Notes under the pieces: model-generated
The model's database searches: none
The model's input: the letters and a program-made list of their open reading frames with translations, nothing else
Told to the model about the DNA's origin: nothing
Program-made: the position numbers and the translations under genes
Assembly (NCBI GenBank): GCA_016713965.1
Contig: JADJOC010000010.1
Location: 248,001-312,000 of the forward strand
Source: Chitinophagaceae bacterium
GTDB taxonomy: Bacteria; Bacteroidota; Bacteroidia; Chitinophagales; Chitinophagaceae
Direction of reading: 5' to 3'
DNA: 64,000 nt
Shown here: positions 7,941 to 17,627 of the stretch, piece after piece
How positions within the stretch are numbered: the first letter of the stretch is position 1
How the letters are laid out: each line of letters opens with the position of its first letter

Positions 7941-8591
7941 TTTTAACAGCATCAGTTAAACCTACCCTCAACGCTTCTATTGCAGCACTTATACCATTGC
8001 CAGCAGCCGCTAATTTTGCTTCATCAGGATGCAAATTTTCAATCTGCCGGGTAGTATTACCAATAGAGTCCAGCCTATTTATTTCATTATCCACTTTATT
8101 GATAGCTGCCAGTTTCCGACGGGTAAAATATTCATCTAGCATAGCGGTGATAACCTGCAGGTCAATTCTATCCATAATTTTCACCAGCTCACCTCTTTTG
8201 GCCATTGAAAACATTATCATGTAATCTTCCAAGCGAAAATTTTCGCATTCATCCAGCAGCATCGCAGCAGCTTCAATCATTTGGTCTTCGTTCATGTTCC
8301 TGACCACGTTGAGGCTGGAACAAAAATCTTTTATCATTAGTACCAACACCGCCAGCATCTTTTTTTGCCTTCAGTTTCTATTAGCTGCCTGATCATCGGA
8401 TATTTTATTACTTCCAGGTATTTTGGTTTGCCCTGTGGCATTAAATCACTTACCAAGGCAATAAGTTCCATTTTAGCATCTGATTTTTCCGGGGTTTCCA
8501 GTTTAATCAGGCATTGCATTAATTTTTTCGAGCATTGAACCGGTGTTGACGTTTGCGCCGGTAGATTGCTTTGTGGTATTATTTCTTTCAT
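7927..8591 (-). CDS. DUF6633-like phage protein (frameshifted)
   Basis: Two frames make one protein. An N-terminal part begins MKEIIPQSNLPAQT. A C-terminal part holds MIKDFCSSLNVVRNM, LLDECENFRLEDYMIMF and RGELVKIMDRIDLQVITAML. The latter pattern is common in replication regions of Bacteroidota phages and is of unknown function. The frames join through a T7 run at 8360-8366 (A7 on the coding strand) if one base is added, or by a -1 ribosomal slip. The second frame also has an ATG right after the run with GAAGG upstream, so internal initiation cannot be excluded. Confidence 0.6.
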
Positions 8592-8651
8592 TGTCTTTTT
8601 GTACAATTGAGTCGAATTTTGAATAAAGATTACTAAGCAGGTAATTATCCC

Positions 8652-9358
8652 TTAACCATTCGACAGCAAAGGCTTTCGTAAAAAATGATTAGTGACTTTT
8701 AAAGCGTATTCTTCCGTCCATTCATATTTTGGCACTGCTTTATCTGCCAGTTTTTGCAGCCTTTCAACGATAAGCTTTAAATTTTTTGCGGCGGCGCCGT
8801 TAAAAGTTGGCTCGATGACATAATTTTTTTTGTAAAAAGAAAACCAGGCATCTACAATTTTTGCCAATAAAGAACTTTTTCAAATCCATCTTTTTTATTA
8901 CCCGGCGCCTTGCCGCCGGAAAAAGAATTGTTTTGTTTAGTTTGGGTTTTAGTTTTCTGTTTATCCTTTATATTAGTCATCACATTTTCATCTACATCGG
9001 TACCACGATCCCTACCACGATCTGTACCCTTATCCCTACCCACATCTATATCAAATTTTGATACAGATGTGAACGAATAGCTACTAAACTGCCGCCTTGA
9101 TTTGCCGCTTTTGTATGAGATTAATCCAGCATTGATTAGTGACATTCGTGCTTTCACCAATGTATTATTGGTTATTTGCAGCGTATAGCATAATTCAGCG
9201 CACGAGCATGAAAAGACTTCTGTCCAGCCCCCCTCATTGCATATAGCTAATAATTCATAGTATAATGCTTGTTCGGTTGACGTAAGAGGATACTCCCTTC
9301 GTGCTTTTCTCATTTTGGCCATCAGGCTATAACCATCGAACTTTTGTTTAGATTCCAT
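8652..9358 (-). CDS. Phage replication initiator/organizer-like protein (frameshifted)
   Basis: The N-terminal 110 residues form a winged-helix domain (YPLTSTEQALYYELLAICNE, then CAELCYTLQITNNTLVKAR), followed by a polar linker rich in Lys, Thr and Gln. The C-terminal part (VDAWFSFYKKNYVIEPTFNG...WTEEYALKVTNHFL) is in another frame. Adding one base to the T5 run at 8876-8880 joins them in a 234-aa protein. This layout, HTH plus linker plus a small helical domain, resembles phage replisome-organizer proteins that open the origin and recruit helicase. It stands beside the SNF2 helicase. Confidence 0.65.
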
Positions 9359-9375
9359 AATTTCGGATTACCTGC

Positions 9376-9561
9376 CTATTTTGTTAACTGTTTTGCATTG
9401 AATAATAAATTGTCAAATTCCTTTTCAGCCTGCTTTGCTGATAGTAAAAATTCTTTTTTCTTTTCTGCCTCGTAAGATTTGGTGGCGAAATATCTCTTTT
9501 GAGCTATGCGCATTTTTTCTCCATGCTCAATAAACCTTTGTATTAAATATTCTGCTGTCAT
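9376..9561 (-). CDS. Small coiled-coil phage protein, unknown
   Basis: The 61-aa protein is almost entirely charged helix (IEHGEKMRIAQKRYFATKSY, then AEKKKEFLLSAKQAEKEF). It is separated from the helicase gene by 2 nt, so it is co-transcribed with it. No family recognised. Confidence 0.55.
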   Translation of the reverse strand: MTAEYLIQRFIEHGEKMRIAQKRYFATKSYEAEKKKEFLLSAKQAEKEFDNLLFNAKQLTK

Positions 9562-9563
9562 GA

Positions 9564-11270
9564 TTACAAGTTTTGTTTAGAAAATATTCCGATAAGTTCA
9601 TCCACAATATTTCTTTCAACAGTTTCAACATTATCCTCACCACCGGTTACCTGGTTAACGATTAACCTTTTCTTTTCAATTATTTCATATATATACTCAT
9701 CGATGGTGTTGATGCCCAAGAAGTAGCTGCATTGTACGCTATCCTTTTGGCCTATCCGGTGGCAACGGTCTTCGCATTGCTCACCATCAGCCGGATGCCA
9801 TGGTAATTCAATAAATGCCACCCGGGATGATGCGGTAAGCGTAATGCCCACACCGCCGGATTTTATATTACAAATAATAACCTGCACCTTTGGATTGTTT
9901 TGAAAGCCATCAACAGCCCTTTGCCGCTGGTCCATACTATCATCGCCTACAATTGTTACAGCCCCGGGAATTGCTTCTTTTAATGCATACACTATTTCTC
10001 TATGCCAGGCGAAGACAACTATTTTTTCGCCCGCTTCTACAACTTCCTTCACATGTTCCACTACTTCATTTATTTTACCCCTGGCTGATAGCTTTTTTAA
10101 TAACATCATTTTTACCAACGCTTCAGCACGCATGCTTTTATCTATTTGGCCAGAAGAAAAGCCGGCGGATTTTAAAAAGTTTTTAAACTCATTTTCTGCA
10201 TGGCTGTATTCCGGCCTGTTTTCGATATCGCATTTAAGGATAGAGCGCATTTTATCTGGTAAGTCTTTTAAAACTTCGGATTTTTCCCGGCGGTAAAAGC
10301 AATGCTTGTGCAGCATGTAATTGAGTTCTTTTAAATTACTGGCCTGGTTCCATCCTTGGCAGAACCTATCAACAAACCTTTTATAACCGGAAACATCTCC
10401 TAGTTTTCCATCTTTGCCTACAGGTGCAGGTATATGGCTGACAACACTTGCCAGATGGCCGATGATGTGGAGCTGTGGCACTAAATCAATAGGCTTATTT
10501 ACTACGGGTGTGCCGGTAAGTGCAAGTACATATTCTTTTCCGCGTGCAATACCCATAACAAATTTTGATTGTTGTGTTTTTCCATCTTTGCACCGGTGTA
10601 TCTCATCTATAATCACAGCATCAAAAAGGTCAATGGTATCCCTGAATTTGATATGGTTTAACCGCATAGGTTTATCTTCCGGTTTGTTGATTTCTTCAAC
10701 AAAATATTTTTTGAGGCTTTCGTAATTGCAGATGAAATATTTAATCATCCCAACTTTATAAAATGTTGGCCAGGTTGTTTTAACCCGATCTGTAAGGATA
10801 AGCGCTTTTTTATTGGTCCATATATCTTCAATCTCACGTTTCCAGTTTTCCCGGATTGTAGCCGGACAAATGACAAGTACACATTTGCAATCTGCAGCTT
10901 CAACTGTTGCAATGGCCTGGGCAGTTTTACCAAGACCCGGTTGATCACCCACAATTACCCTTTTATGAATGAGGTTGTAAGCAACACCTCTCCCTTGAAA
11001 CGTAAACATTTGCTTCTTTAAAGGGATATCAACAGTTAATTCCGGCAGCGGGTCTATTTCTCCTATTTCAATAACTGTTTGTGGTTTTGCCTTAGCTCCA
11101 AATACGCCTGCCCAGTTCAACAGTGCATTGCCGCTGCTGGCCGGTACCCACCAATGTTTTTTACCACCATTAAACCTGGCTCCTGGTATTTTTTTTATTG
11201 CGGTAACCAAATATGGTTTATAAGCAAACTTTACTTCATACCCGTTATCTGTTTCCGTAATATCTAACAT
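9564..11270 (-). CDS. SNF2-family DNA-dependent ATPase/helicase
   Basis: This 568-aa phage protein has the SF2 motifs in order: Walker A GDQPGLGKT (108-116), DEIH (222-225), motif III LTGTPVVN (251-258), motif V SGGVGITLTA (471-480) and motif VI DRCHRIGQ (501-508). The GIGQ-type motif VI and a short N-terminal domain with ARFNGGKKHWWVP resemble SMARCAL1/HARP-like annealing helicases. In phages such proteins are placed with replication and recombination genes and probably remodel forks or displaced strands. Its 3' neighbour starts after 2 nt and its start overlaps the upstream gene by 7 nt. Intact, unlike many neighbours. Confidence 0.92.
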   Translation of the reverse strand: MLDITETDNGYEVKFAYKPYLVTAIKKIPGARFNGGKKHWWVPASSGNALLNWAGVFGAKAKPQTVIEIGEIDPLPELTVDIPLKKQMFTFQGRGVAYNLIHKRVIVGDQPGLGKTAQAIATVEAADCKCVLVICPATIRENWKREIEDIWTNKKALILTDRVKTTWPTFYKVGMIKYFICNYESLKKYFVEEINKPEDKPMRLNHIKFRDTIDLFDAVIIDEIHRCKDGKTQQSKFVMGIARGKEYVLALTGTPVVNKPIDLVPQLHIIGHLASVVSHIPAPVGKDGKLGDVSGYKRFVDRFCQGWNQASNLKELNYMLHKHCFYRREKSEVLKDLPDKMRSILKCDIENRPEYSHAENEFKNFLKSAGFSSGQIDKSMRAEALVKMMLLKKLSARGKINEVVEHVKEVVEAGEKIVVFAWHREIVYALKEAIPGAVTIVGDDSMDQRQRAVDGFQNNPKVQVIICNIKSGGVGITLTASSRVAFIELPWHPADGEQCEDRCHRIGQKDSVQCSYFLGINTIDEYIYEIIEKKRLIVNQVTGGEDNVETVERNIVDELIGIFSKQNL

Positions 11271-11728
11271 GGATACTTAGATTTATATGTTTTTAAAAAA
11301 TTTACTTTCAATTTTTCGATATCATCACCAGGCTTTGCATAGATGAAAGTTTTAGCATCAATCCTCACAGTTATCAATTGGGAATAATCAACTTCCTTGC
11401 TTTTATACGTGGGTGGTCGTCTGCTCCTTTTTCTTTCCTCATCCATTTGAAGCCGTTTAACCTTTTCTTTTTTTCTTTCCTCTACCAATTTTTTTAATTG
11501 CAGTTTTGAATTATCTTTTTGCTTTTTTTTGACCGGTTTTTTAAGAGGTCGCTTTGCATCCAGCTTCATTTGATGCGTTACGATATTGGTACCATGTACA
11601 GCGATTTTCATAAAATCCAATACATCTTGCGTTTTACAATCAAGTAGCTTGGAAATTTCTTTTGCTGATTTTTGAAGCATCATATTTTTTATAATGCTTT
11701 GGTCTGTTATAGTAAATTCAACTGGCAT
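11264..11728 (-). CDS. Basic phage protein with N-terminal HTH-like segment, unknown
   Basis: Residues 1-50 look like a helix-turn-helix (IIKNMMLQKSAKEISKLLD, then CKTQDVLDFMKI). Residues 60-105 are strongly basic coiled coil, and the end is a short beta-rich tail (LITVRIDAKTFIYAKPGDD). It overlaps the helicase start by 7 nt. A DNA-binding accessory role is inference. I do not recognise a family. Confidence 0.6.
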   Translation of the reverse strand: MPVEFTITDQSIIKNMMLQKSAKEISKLLDCKTQDVLDFMKIAVHGTNIVTHQMKLDAKRPLKKPVKKKQKDNSKLQLKKLVEERKKEKVKRLQMDEERKRSRRPPTYKSKEVDYSQLITVRIDAKTFIYAKPGDDIEKLKVNFLKTYKSKYPC

Positions 11729-11738
11729 TTAAATGGGT

Positions 11739-12496
11739 TTAGGAGATTACAATTCTTTTCTGCTTACCTACATTTACTAATTGCTCTAAATTGTAGATAT
11801 AATCTTTTTGAGATACCTGTTTAACAAGCATTTCAGGCCTTTTATTAAAATTGGATACCAGGTCATCAATTGATATTAAAGCGGCCTTTTTAATACGATA
11901 AATGGCAATGATAAAAGCACGGTCTCTCCAGTATAAAAATTTTTCAAAGCGCTTGCAGTCGTTTGCTATTTCAATAGCTTCATCCCAATGAGTTATTTTA
12001 AGTAAACCATGCTCAAATATTTTAGTTAATTCAGGACTGCTGCCTTTCTGTTCCTGGGTTGCCATTTGTTAAAAGCCTTAGTGTAGTACCAATATTTATC
12101 TTATACATATCCAGAAACTCCTGCAGCTTGTTATAATCATTATTCTTTTGCTGGATATAGCAATTAATAAAATCCTGGGCTTTCCACTTTTCCACATTGC
12201 TATTTACTTTTGCTATATCCGACATGCTTTTATTTTCGGTTACCAGTATATAGTATATTGGCCGTTTTAATTTTTGCTGATAAAATACCGGTGCTGGCCA
12301 TCCAATATTTTCAATTTTTCATTTTCTACCCTTACCTGAATAGGGTAATAGGAGAGCATATCATTGCCGCTTTCAATTTCTTTAATAATACGGCTGATCT
12401 TTTTTGGTTTAATGCCCGATTACCATTAACCATTTCAAAATTGTTATACTCTTTGGATTGAAAAACAACGATGGTGGAACTATTATGTTTAAGCAT
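11739..12496 (-). CDS. ParB-like protein (frameshifted)
   Basis: Three or four frames make one ParB-like protein. From ATG 12496 the start (MLKHNSSTIVVFQ...NFEMVNGNRALN) leads into a frame with GNDMLSYYPIQVRV and ILDGQHRYF, the ParB nuclease-fold DGxHR signature. That leads to SMSDIAKVNSNVEKWKAQDF and finally to a frame with GLLKITHWDEAIEIANDC. Joins require single-base additions in A runs near 12,395 and 12,270 and a length change near 12,050. The reconstructed length is about 250 aa. I recall this order from Bacteroidota phage and mobile-element ParB-like proteins. The role is probably nucleoid-like DNA binding or nuclease activity in replication. Confidence 0.6.
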
Positions 12497-12507
12497 GGTA
12501 TAATTAT

Positions 12508-14210
12508 TTAGCTTGTTTTTTACTAGCAGGTTTCTTTTCTTTTGGTGCTTTGAATTGCTTTTTTGCTCCTGCAGGATTTTACTTTTGCAGCTACTTTTAC
12601 GCCTCTTTTATCAGCAGCTACTTTCTGTTTATTAGTTATCTCTTCAAGCACAGTAGGGAAGTATTGACCGGCCACTTTTAAACAAACCAGAGCATCGGGA
12701 GTAAAGCCGCTATAAATAACAGTAGGTGGTAATGTGTCCAGGAAGAAAAACCGGGTCATTTGCCGTAAAAGTGATTTCGTCTACATCGGAAAAATTTTCT
12801 TTCTTAATTTTAAAAAGGCTGCGGAAGTTATCCCGCTCGTTGTAGGATAACTTATTGAATATGGCAAATGCAATGGCTTCCCTTTCAACTTGTGTAAATT
12901 CTTCTTTAAGTAAAGAAGCATTGGCATGAGGGTTAAAATGCGGCTTCAGGTTATCCCATACTTTGACCTGGTCTAATTCTTTAAAGCGCTTTTCCCTGCT
13001 TTTAATCCGTTCAATTTCTTCATCAATATCTTCGGCAGTTACTTCGCCGTTATTTTCCAGTGCTGCTTTAGCCTGTTTTTGAGAGCCAGATTTTTGTAAT
13101 TCAATGTAGATATACTTGCCTTTATTATTGCCATCCACAATAAAAGCCATTTTGTATTTTCCGGATGCTATTTTTTTATTGTAAGCAATTATATCTTTAT
13201 CATATTCAGCTACCGACTTTTTAAATTCTTCTTTAATAAATTCTTCAGTATCATCGTCATCGTAATCATTTTTATGGTTCTCCCAGTCAGGTTTTCGGGT
13301 GCAGATATTTCCCTAAAATCGTCGTATTCCTTTAGTACCGGTAAACTTTCCTTTTTAATTTTTTACATAGTCAGTTTCATTATATCCATCATTTACAAAA
13401 AAGCATTGCCGGATCTTCTTTTGCTTTTGCAAATTCTTCGATGAAGTGGATATCACTTTTATTTTTAAAGCAAATTATGTTTGTACACCTTGGACTTTTG
13501 TCATCATCCGGGAAGAGCTGGGCCGCCGCCGTATTAAATTGGCAATTGATACATGCCCCGGCTTTTATATCAATATGCGGATTTGATAAGTCAAAAGAAG
13601 CTTCATTTAAATTTCCTTTATACCTGTTAAGTATCCAGGAGGATAACTCCAAACGGTAATTTGGTTCATCAACATTATTCTGATTGTCAAATAAATCCTT
13701 TTGTGCAATTACAGATAACGGCGCTATTTGTAACGCATCCTGCAGGCTCATTTTATTACTGAAAAATACTTGCTGCCATGGCTCGATTAAATCATTTAGT
13801 TTCAGGCGCTGTTTAACAAACCAATCTTTTTACCAACCCTGGCCGCAACTTCAATAACTGAATATTTTTTATTTTCAATGAGTGAGTTAAACGCTACTGC
13901 TTCTTCCATGGGATGAACATCTTTGCGTTGCAGGTTTTCAATTATCTGGGCTTCCAATGCTTCGTCATCAGTCATTTCCCGGATTACTGCCGGCACTTCG
14001 GTTAGTCCAGCTTCTTTAGTGGCCCGGTAACGGCGCTCACCACATACAAGCATATATCCCTTCCCTTTTGGCCGTACCAATATTGGCTGCAATACGCCAT
14101 TGGTTTTAATACTTTCTACCAGTTCAGTCATGGCAGATGTATCAAAGAATTTACGTGGCTGATTAACATCTGGTAATTTTTTTTACTTCTAAAAATTTAA
14201 ACTCACTCAT
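12508..14210 (-). CDS. ParB/RepB/Spo0J-family protein with zinc cluster (multiply frameshifted)
   Basis: The N-terminal segment has the ParB domain: LVESIKTNGVLQPILVRP, then LVCGERRYRATKEAG (GERRxRA box) and EAQIIENLQRKDVHPMEEA. Downstream frames give a Cys cluster GACINCQF...RCTNIICFKNK, as in phage ParB proteins with a central zinc site. A long charged segment follows, then a C-terminal Lys/Ala/Pro tail ending KKQAK. At least six one-base changes must be corrected (near 14,185; 13,825; 13,397; 13,350; 13,310; 12,745, with another near 12,580). The reconstructed length is about 565 aa. It may segregate or organise phage DNA. So many breaks in one gene make it a good test of sequence quality. 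Confidence 0.7.
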
Positions 14211-14269
14211 TGAATATTTTTTTGTGATTAATAATTGTTTGAATTTTTGGTATTATTGAATATGAGTTA

Positions 14270-14853
14270 TTATTCTTCAGTTTTCTTTTTACGGCCTTTT
14301 TTTGGTTTAGGGTTTTCGATTTCGGCAAGATCAAGGTCATCATCACCGGCTTGTTCTTCTGCATCATCAAAATCCATTGCCAATTGTTGTTCCGGTGCTC
14401 TTTTTCCCTTAAATAAATATTCATCAACTTCATACAAGCAGGCCTGGATGTCAGATGCTAAAGCATCTATATATTTATATTCACTGGTCGAATATTTTTG
14501 AAAAGGAGTATTAAGACTGAAGGAGCCATATATGCCCCATTTTATACCGCCCAATGTGCAACCTTCTGTATCATCACTGCCGCCAATAGTAAACCCGCGT
14601 ACAGCAAATGAAGAGATCTCCTCAGGCTCCCATTCATCAATATTTTTTACTTTGGCAGGCAAATCAATTTCTTCACACAATAAGGCCAAATGCTTATCAA
14701 GTTTTTTAAATGAATTTTTAAATCTTGATGCACCGGTACTGTGCAGGTTAATTTCATGTCTTTTTTGCCATGGCCCGGGAGTTCTTCGGTATATTCTACT
14801 TCCAGGAAAATGTCATCTTTGATTTTTGCTTTTTTAATTTTTACGTTACTCAT
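14270..14853 (-). CDS. Conserved phage protein, unknown (frameshifted)
   Basis: The N-terminal frame (MSNVKIKKAKIKDDIFLEVE...LTCTVPVHQDLK) joins the C-terminal frame (ALLCEEIDLPAKVKNIDEWE...FAVRGFTIGG) after adding one base in the T5 run at 14,715-14,719, giving about 194 aa. The end is acidic and then basic (DDAEEQAGDDDLDLAE, then KPKKGRKKK). I recall this protein near recombination genes in Bacteroidota phages, but it has no known activity. Confidence 0.6.
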
Positions 14854-15115
14854 CGAAAAGTGATTTTTGATTTATGGGTGCCGCCTTCTTTGATACCGGC
14901 ACCCGGTTAATAATTGGTTTTTTAACAGCTGTTGTATCTGGTACAGCTTCTGGTTTTAATTCTATAGGATCTTCCGTTAAAGCGGATATGTTTACAGGAA
15001 ACCGTTCTCCTTTGGTATTTTCCACTATACACATAGCTCCCTGTTTAGATATTACCTTTATCTCCTCTCCTTGTTTTCCATAAAGCACTTCTTGGTTTAA
15101 ACAGGCTTCGCACAT
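14846..15115 (-). CDS. Small phage protein with possible clamp-binding tail
   Basis: The 89-aa protein has an N-terminal CEAC pair, a small beta domain (GEEIKVISKQGAMCIVENTK) and a flexible Pro-rich linker. It ends INQKSLFDE, where QKSLF fits the QxxLF pattern of sliding-clamp binding peptides. Clamp binding is inference from five residues. It overlaps the next gene start by 8 nt. Confidence 0.55.
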   Translation of the reverse strand: MCEACLNQEVLYGKQGEEIKVISKQGAMCIVENTKGERFPVNISALTEDPIELKPEAVPDTTAVKKPIINRVPVSKKAAPINQKSLFDE

Positions 15116-15121
15116 CTTCTT

Positions 15122-15578
15122 TTAATCGCATGATTCAACAATAGAATTTTGCCACTGTTCAAACTCTATTAACTGATCATTAGGCGAAGGGATAACAATC
15201 CTAAATATTCAGATGCCCACTTGCAAATAGCTTCTATATAAATATTAAATTCGGGTATCGATAATTTGGCGCTACTGTTAGAAATATCAATTACATCGCC
15301 TGTTTGCTTACTCACTATTCGCTTTCGTAAATGGATATGCTTCATTACTTCATGGGCATCTTCATTTGTCGTTACTTCATCATATCCGGCATCATATAAC
15401 CTTTTTTTACCATTGGTACAACTACTCCCCAGTAATAAGCATTTTGAGGTATGCTACGTTTACGCATATCTTTTACAGTTACCAGGTGCTTACCATCTTT
15501 TAACTGGTTAAAAGCTTCTCGGAATTCTTTCATATTAATTACTTTCCGATTATTGATATGTATAATTACTTCTACCAT
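15122..15578 (-). CDS. NinB-like phage recombination-region protein (frameshifted)
   Basis: The readable start includes EAFNQLKDGKHLVTVKDM and RSIPQNAYYWGVVVPMV, a pattern similar to the QN-x-xxW segment of NinB-like recombination proteins. A second frame after the T7 run at 15,402-15,408 gives LYDAGYDEVTTNEDAHEVMKH and IPEFNIYIEAICKWASEYLG. A third, after one more base near 15,205, ends SIVESCD. The reconstructed length is about 150 aa. Position beside RecE/RecT and methylase genes supports a role in recombination. The family call is tentative. Confidence 0.5.
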
Positions 15579-15581
15579 TGT

Positions 15582-16951
15582 TTAAATTTTTTCTGGCAGC
15601 ACTTGGCCTTTAATTTTTGCATAAGCCCGGTTAATACTTTCCCAGTCAGATTCATTTTGAAATTTTATATGCATGGTTCCTTTTTTAAAAACTTAAATTC
15701 AAAAAAGCCAGCGTCATACCAATGGTTAGTTGTTAATTGAGGCTTCATCCTATTAAAAACACTATATATTGTTGATACCTGATCGTAATTATTACCTGTT
15801 ACATAACATAAGGCTTTCGTTAAATCCTGTAGTTTTTCATATTGCCCGCCATGACGTAGGCTATAACCACTACACCAGTATTCAACCATCCAATCCATTA
15901 TGAATTTTTATTAAGCAGATGCCCTTCGTTGGTTTTCCATCCTGGCAGCCCATAGCGATTTTCATGCGTATATTTTGTAATATTATCAATTGCTTCCACT
16001 ATTGCCCGATTCATTGTGTGTTCACGTGTACCGACAATTACCTCAAACATCCGGTAAACATTTTTCATGCTGAAAGGGTAATTTTTTCGATTATTTATAA
16101 ACTCATTTATATCTCTCATAACTCCGCTCGTTACCCATTTTTGAATATTCATCTTTGCAAAACATACTCCCAACATTGGCGTTGCATGCCTTTTGCAAAA
16201 TCTTCTTTACTTACCACATCCTTATTGTAGGAAACATTAAACTTAAATCCGCTGCCATATCCAACGAGGGAAGTATATCTATTCATTTCGTCCGCAATTG
16301 CCTGGTGCCTTTCAAAACATTTAACAGCAGCTAGGTAACTATTAACTATTGCCCTAACTTCGTTATGAGCTATTATGCCATTTTCCTGCGGTTCTTCATC
16401 TTCGTTTAAATAAAATCCATCATAATCAAACGATGAGGAAACAGCAGGTTTGAATAATCTTACCAAACCCACCTCAACATTTGTTTTGCGCTCTGCAGTA
16501 TTAAAGCATTTGCCAAGGTTTACACTATCATCACCATAATTATCAATTATTTCTTCAAGTTGTCGGCGTTCACTGCTATAGCTATTCTTTATGGTTTCCC
16601 AGTTACATAAACTTATTATTTCGCATCCTTCAGGGGCTATTTCCCAGGCATGTAGAATATGCTTTGCAGCATTGCTAAATGGTGGGTTCATTACTATTAG
16701 CTGTATATGGCTAATATGATCAGCTTTACTTTTAGAAAGTCATGTCCAATAATGTTGCATCTACCATTTAGTATTGCCCTCAATTTGTCATTTATTTCAC
16801 AAGCAGAAACGGTTTTTGCACCATTGGCATTTAACCATTCCACAATATTGCCACTGCCTGCGGATGGCTCTAATACATTTTTGCCATGACAATCAATACC
16901 CATTTGTTCAATGACATTTTGAGGAGTAGGAAAAAATTCTGCGTTAAACAT
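15582..16951 (-). CDS. DUF4942-type N6-adenine DNA methyltransferase (frameshifted)
   Basis: The N-terminus has the SAM-binding motif VLEPSAGSGNI at 26-36 and the catalytic NPPF motif about residue 88, which together mark an amino-methyltransferase acting on adenine. The C-terminal half follows DUF4942: DINEFINNRKNYPFSMKNVYRMFEVIVGT, NRYGLPGWKTNEGH, DLTKALCYVTG, NHWYDAGFFEFKFLKKG, TMHIKF and GQVLPEKI. Joins need one base added near 16,731 (T4), 16,155 (T3), 15,907 (T5) and 15,683 (T6). The product is about 456 aa. Phages use such enzymes to hide DNA from host restriction or to mark replicating DNA. It sits directly after the RecE-like gene. Confidence 0.82.
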
Positions 16952-16952
16952 T

Positions 16953-17627
16953 TTAGCTACTTTTTGTTAAATCAGAAAATAAATACCACCACTTAAAAGC
17001 AATTTCCTGGTACTTGGTTTTCCCATCTCTGTAAATGGAACTATCGCGTTTTACCGGCACCTTAAATACTTTAAAATTCACTTTTGAAATAAAAATTAAA
17101 ATGTCATTGCTACGGTTTTCCAGATCCATATACCAGGCACGGCTTCTATCATAAGCGAAATGCCTTACAACTTCTTCGACTTGTTTTTGTGTTGTGCATG
17201 CAGTACTTTTTATATCGCCGCTCAAATCAATATCAGGCCGGAATAAATCCCATTTGCATTTGGCCGGCACCGTAAATTCAAACCCTTCATAATTCACTTT
17301 AAAATTGGGCTGGTAACTTATGTGCTGGAATTTGCACTGCTTCACAAATGCTGCACAAAAAGGATCTTTATAAAATGCTTTCTTCATTTCTTTAGCCGCT
17401 GCAAATTCATCAGCGTTATACTGGTAATCTTCACCCTGTACACTTAATTTGAAATAATCGACTTTTTCAGGCTCCGTAATCATAGCATCAATCAAAGTGC
17501 CATTGGCATAAGCCTTCCTTAAATCAATTATGATATGCTGCGGCAACCAGTATTCTTCCAGCCAGGTAAGGTCACTTTTACTCACAGCTGGGAATGAACG
17601 GTAATTTGTATCGTTAATGAGTTGCAT
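16953..17627 (-). CDS. RecE-like exonuclease (PD-(D/E)XK, exodeoxyribonuclease VIII type)
   Basis: The 224-aa protein starts with NYRSFPAVSKSDL and carries CKWDLFRPDIDLSGDIKST. D127 and the D138-x-K140 pair match the nuclease motif of the RecE/YqaJ-like exonucleases that resect double-strand ends for RecT. The C-terminus keeps WYMDLENRSNDILIFISK and KWWYLF. It shares its start region with the coiled-coil gene stop at 17,627 and is in the same transcript as recT, so the pair should form a single-strand annealing recombination system. Confidence 0.82.
   Translation of the reverse strand: MQLINDTNYRSFPAVSKSDLTWLEEYWLPQHIIIDLRKAYANGTLIDAMITEPEKVDYFKLSVQGEDYQYNADEFAAAKEMKKAFYKDPFCAAFVKQCKFQHISYQPNFKVNYEGFEFTVPAKCKWDLFRPDIDLSGDIKSTACTTQKQVEEVVRHFAYDRSRAWYMDLENRSNDILIFISKVNFKVFKVPVKRDSSIYRDGKTKYQEIAFKWWYLFSDLTKSS

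Noticed and set aside
14203..14433. 76-aa minus-strand frame with Lys/Asn-rich sequence
   Set aside because: Alternative frame of the acidic C-terminal part of the 14,270-14,853 gene; composition is that of a frame shadow.
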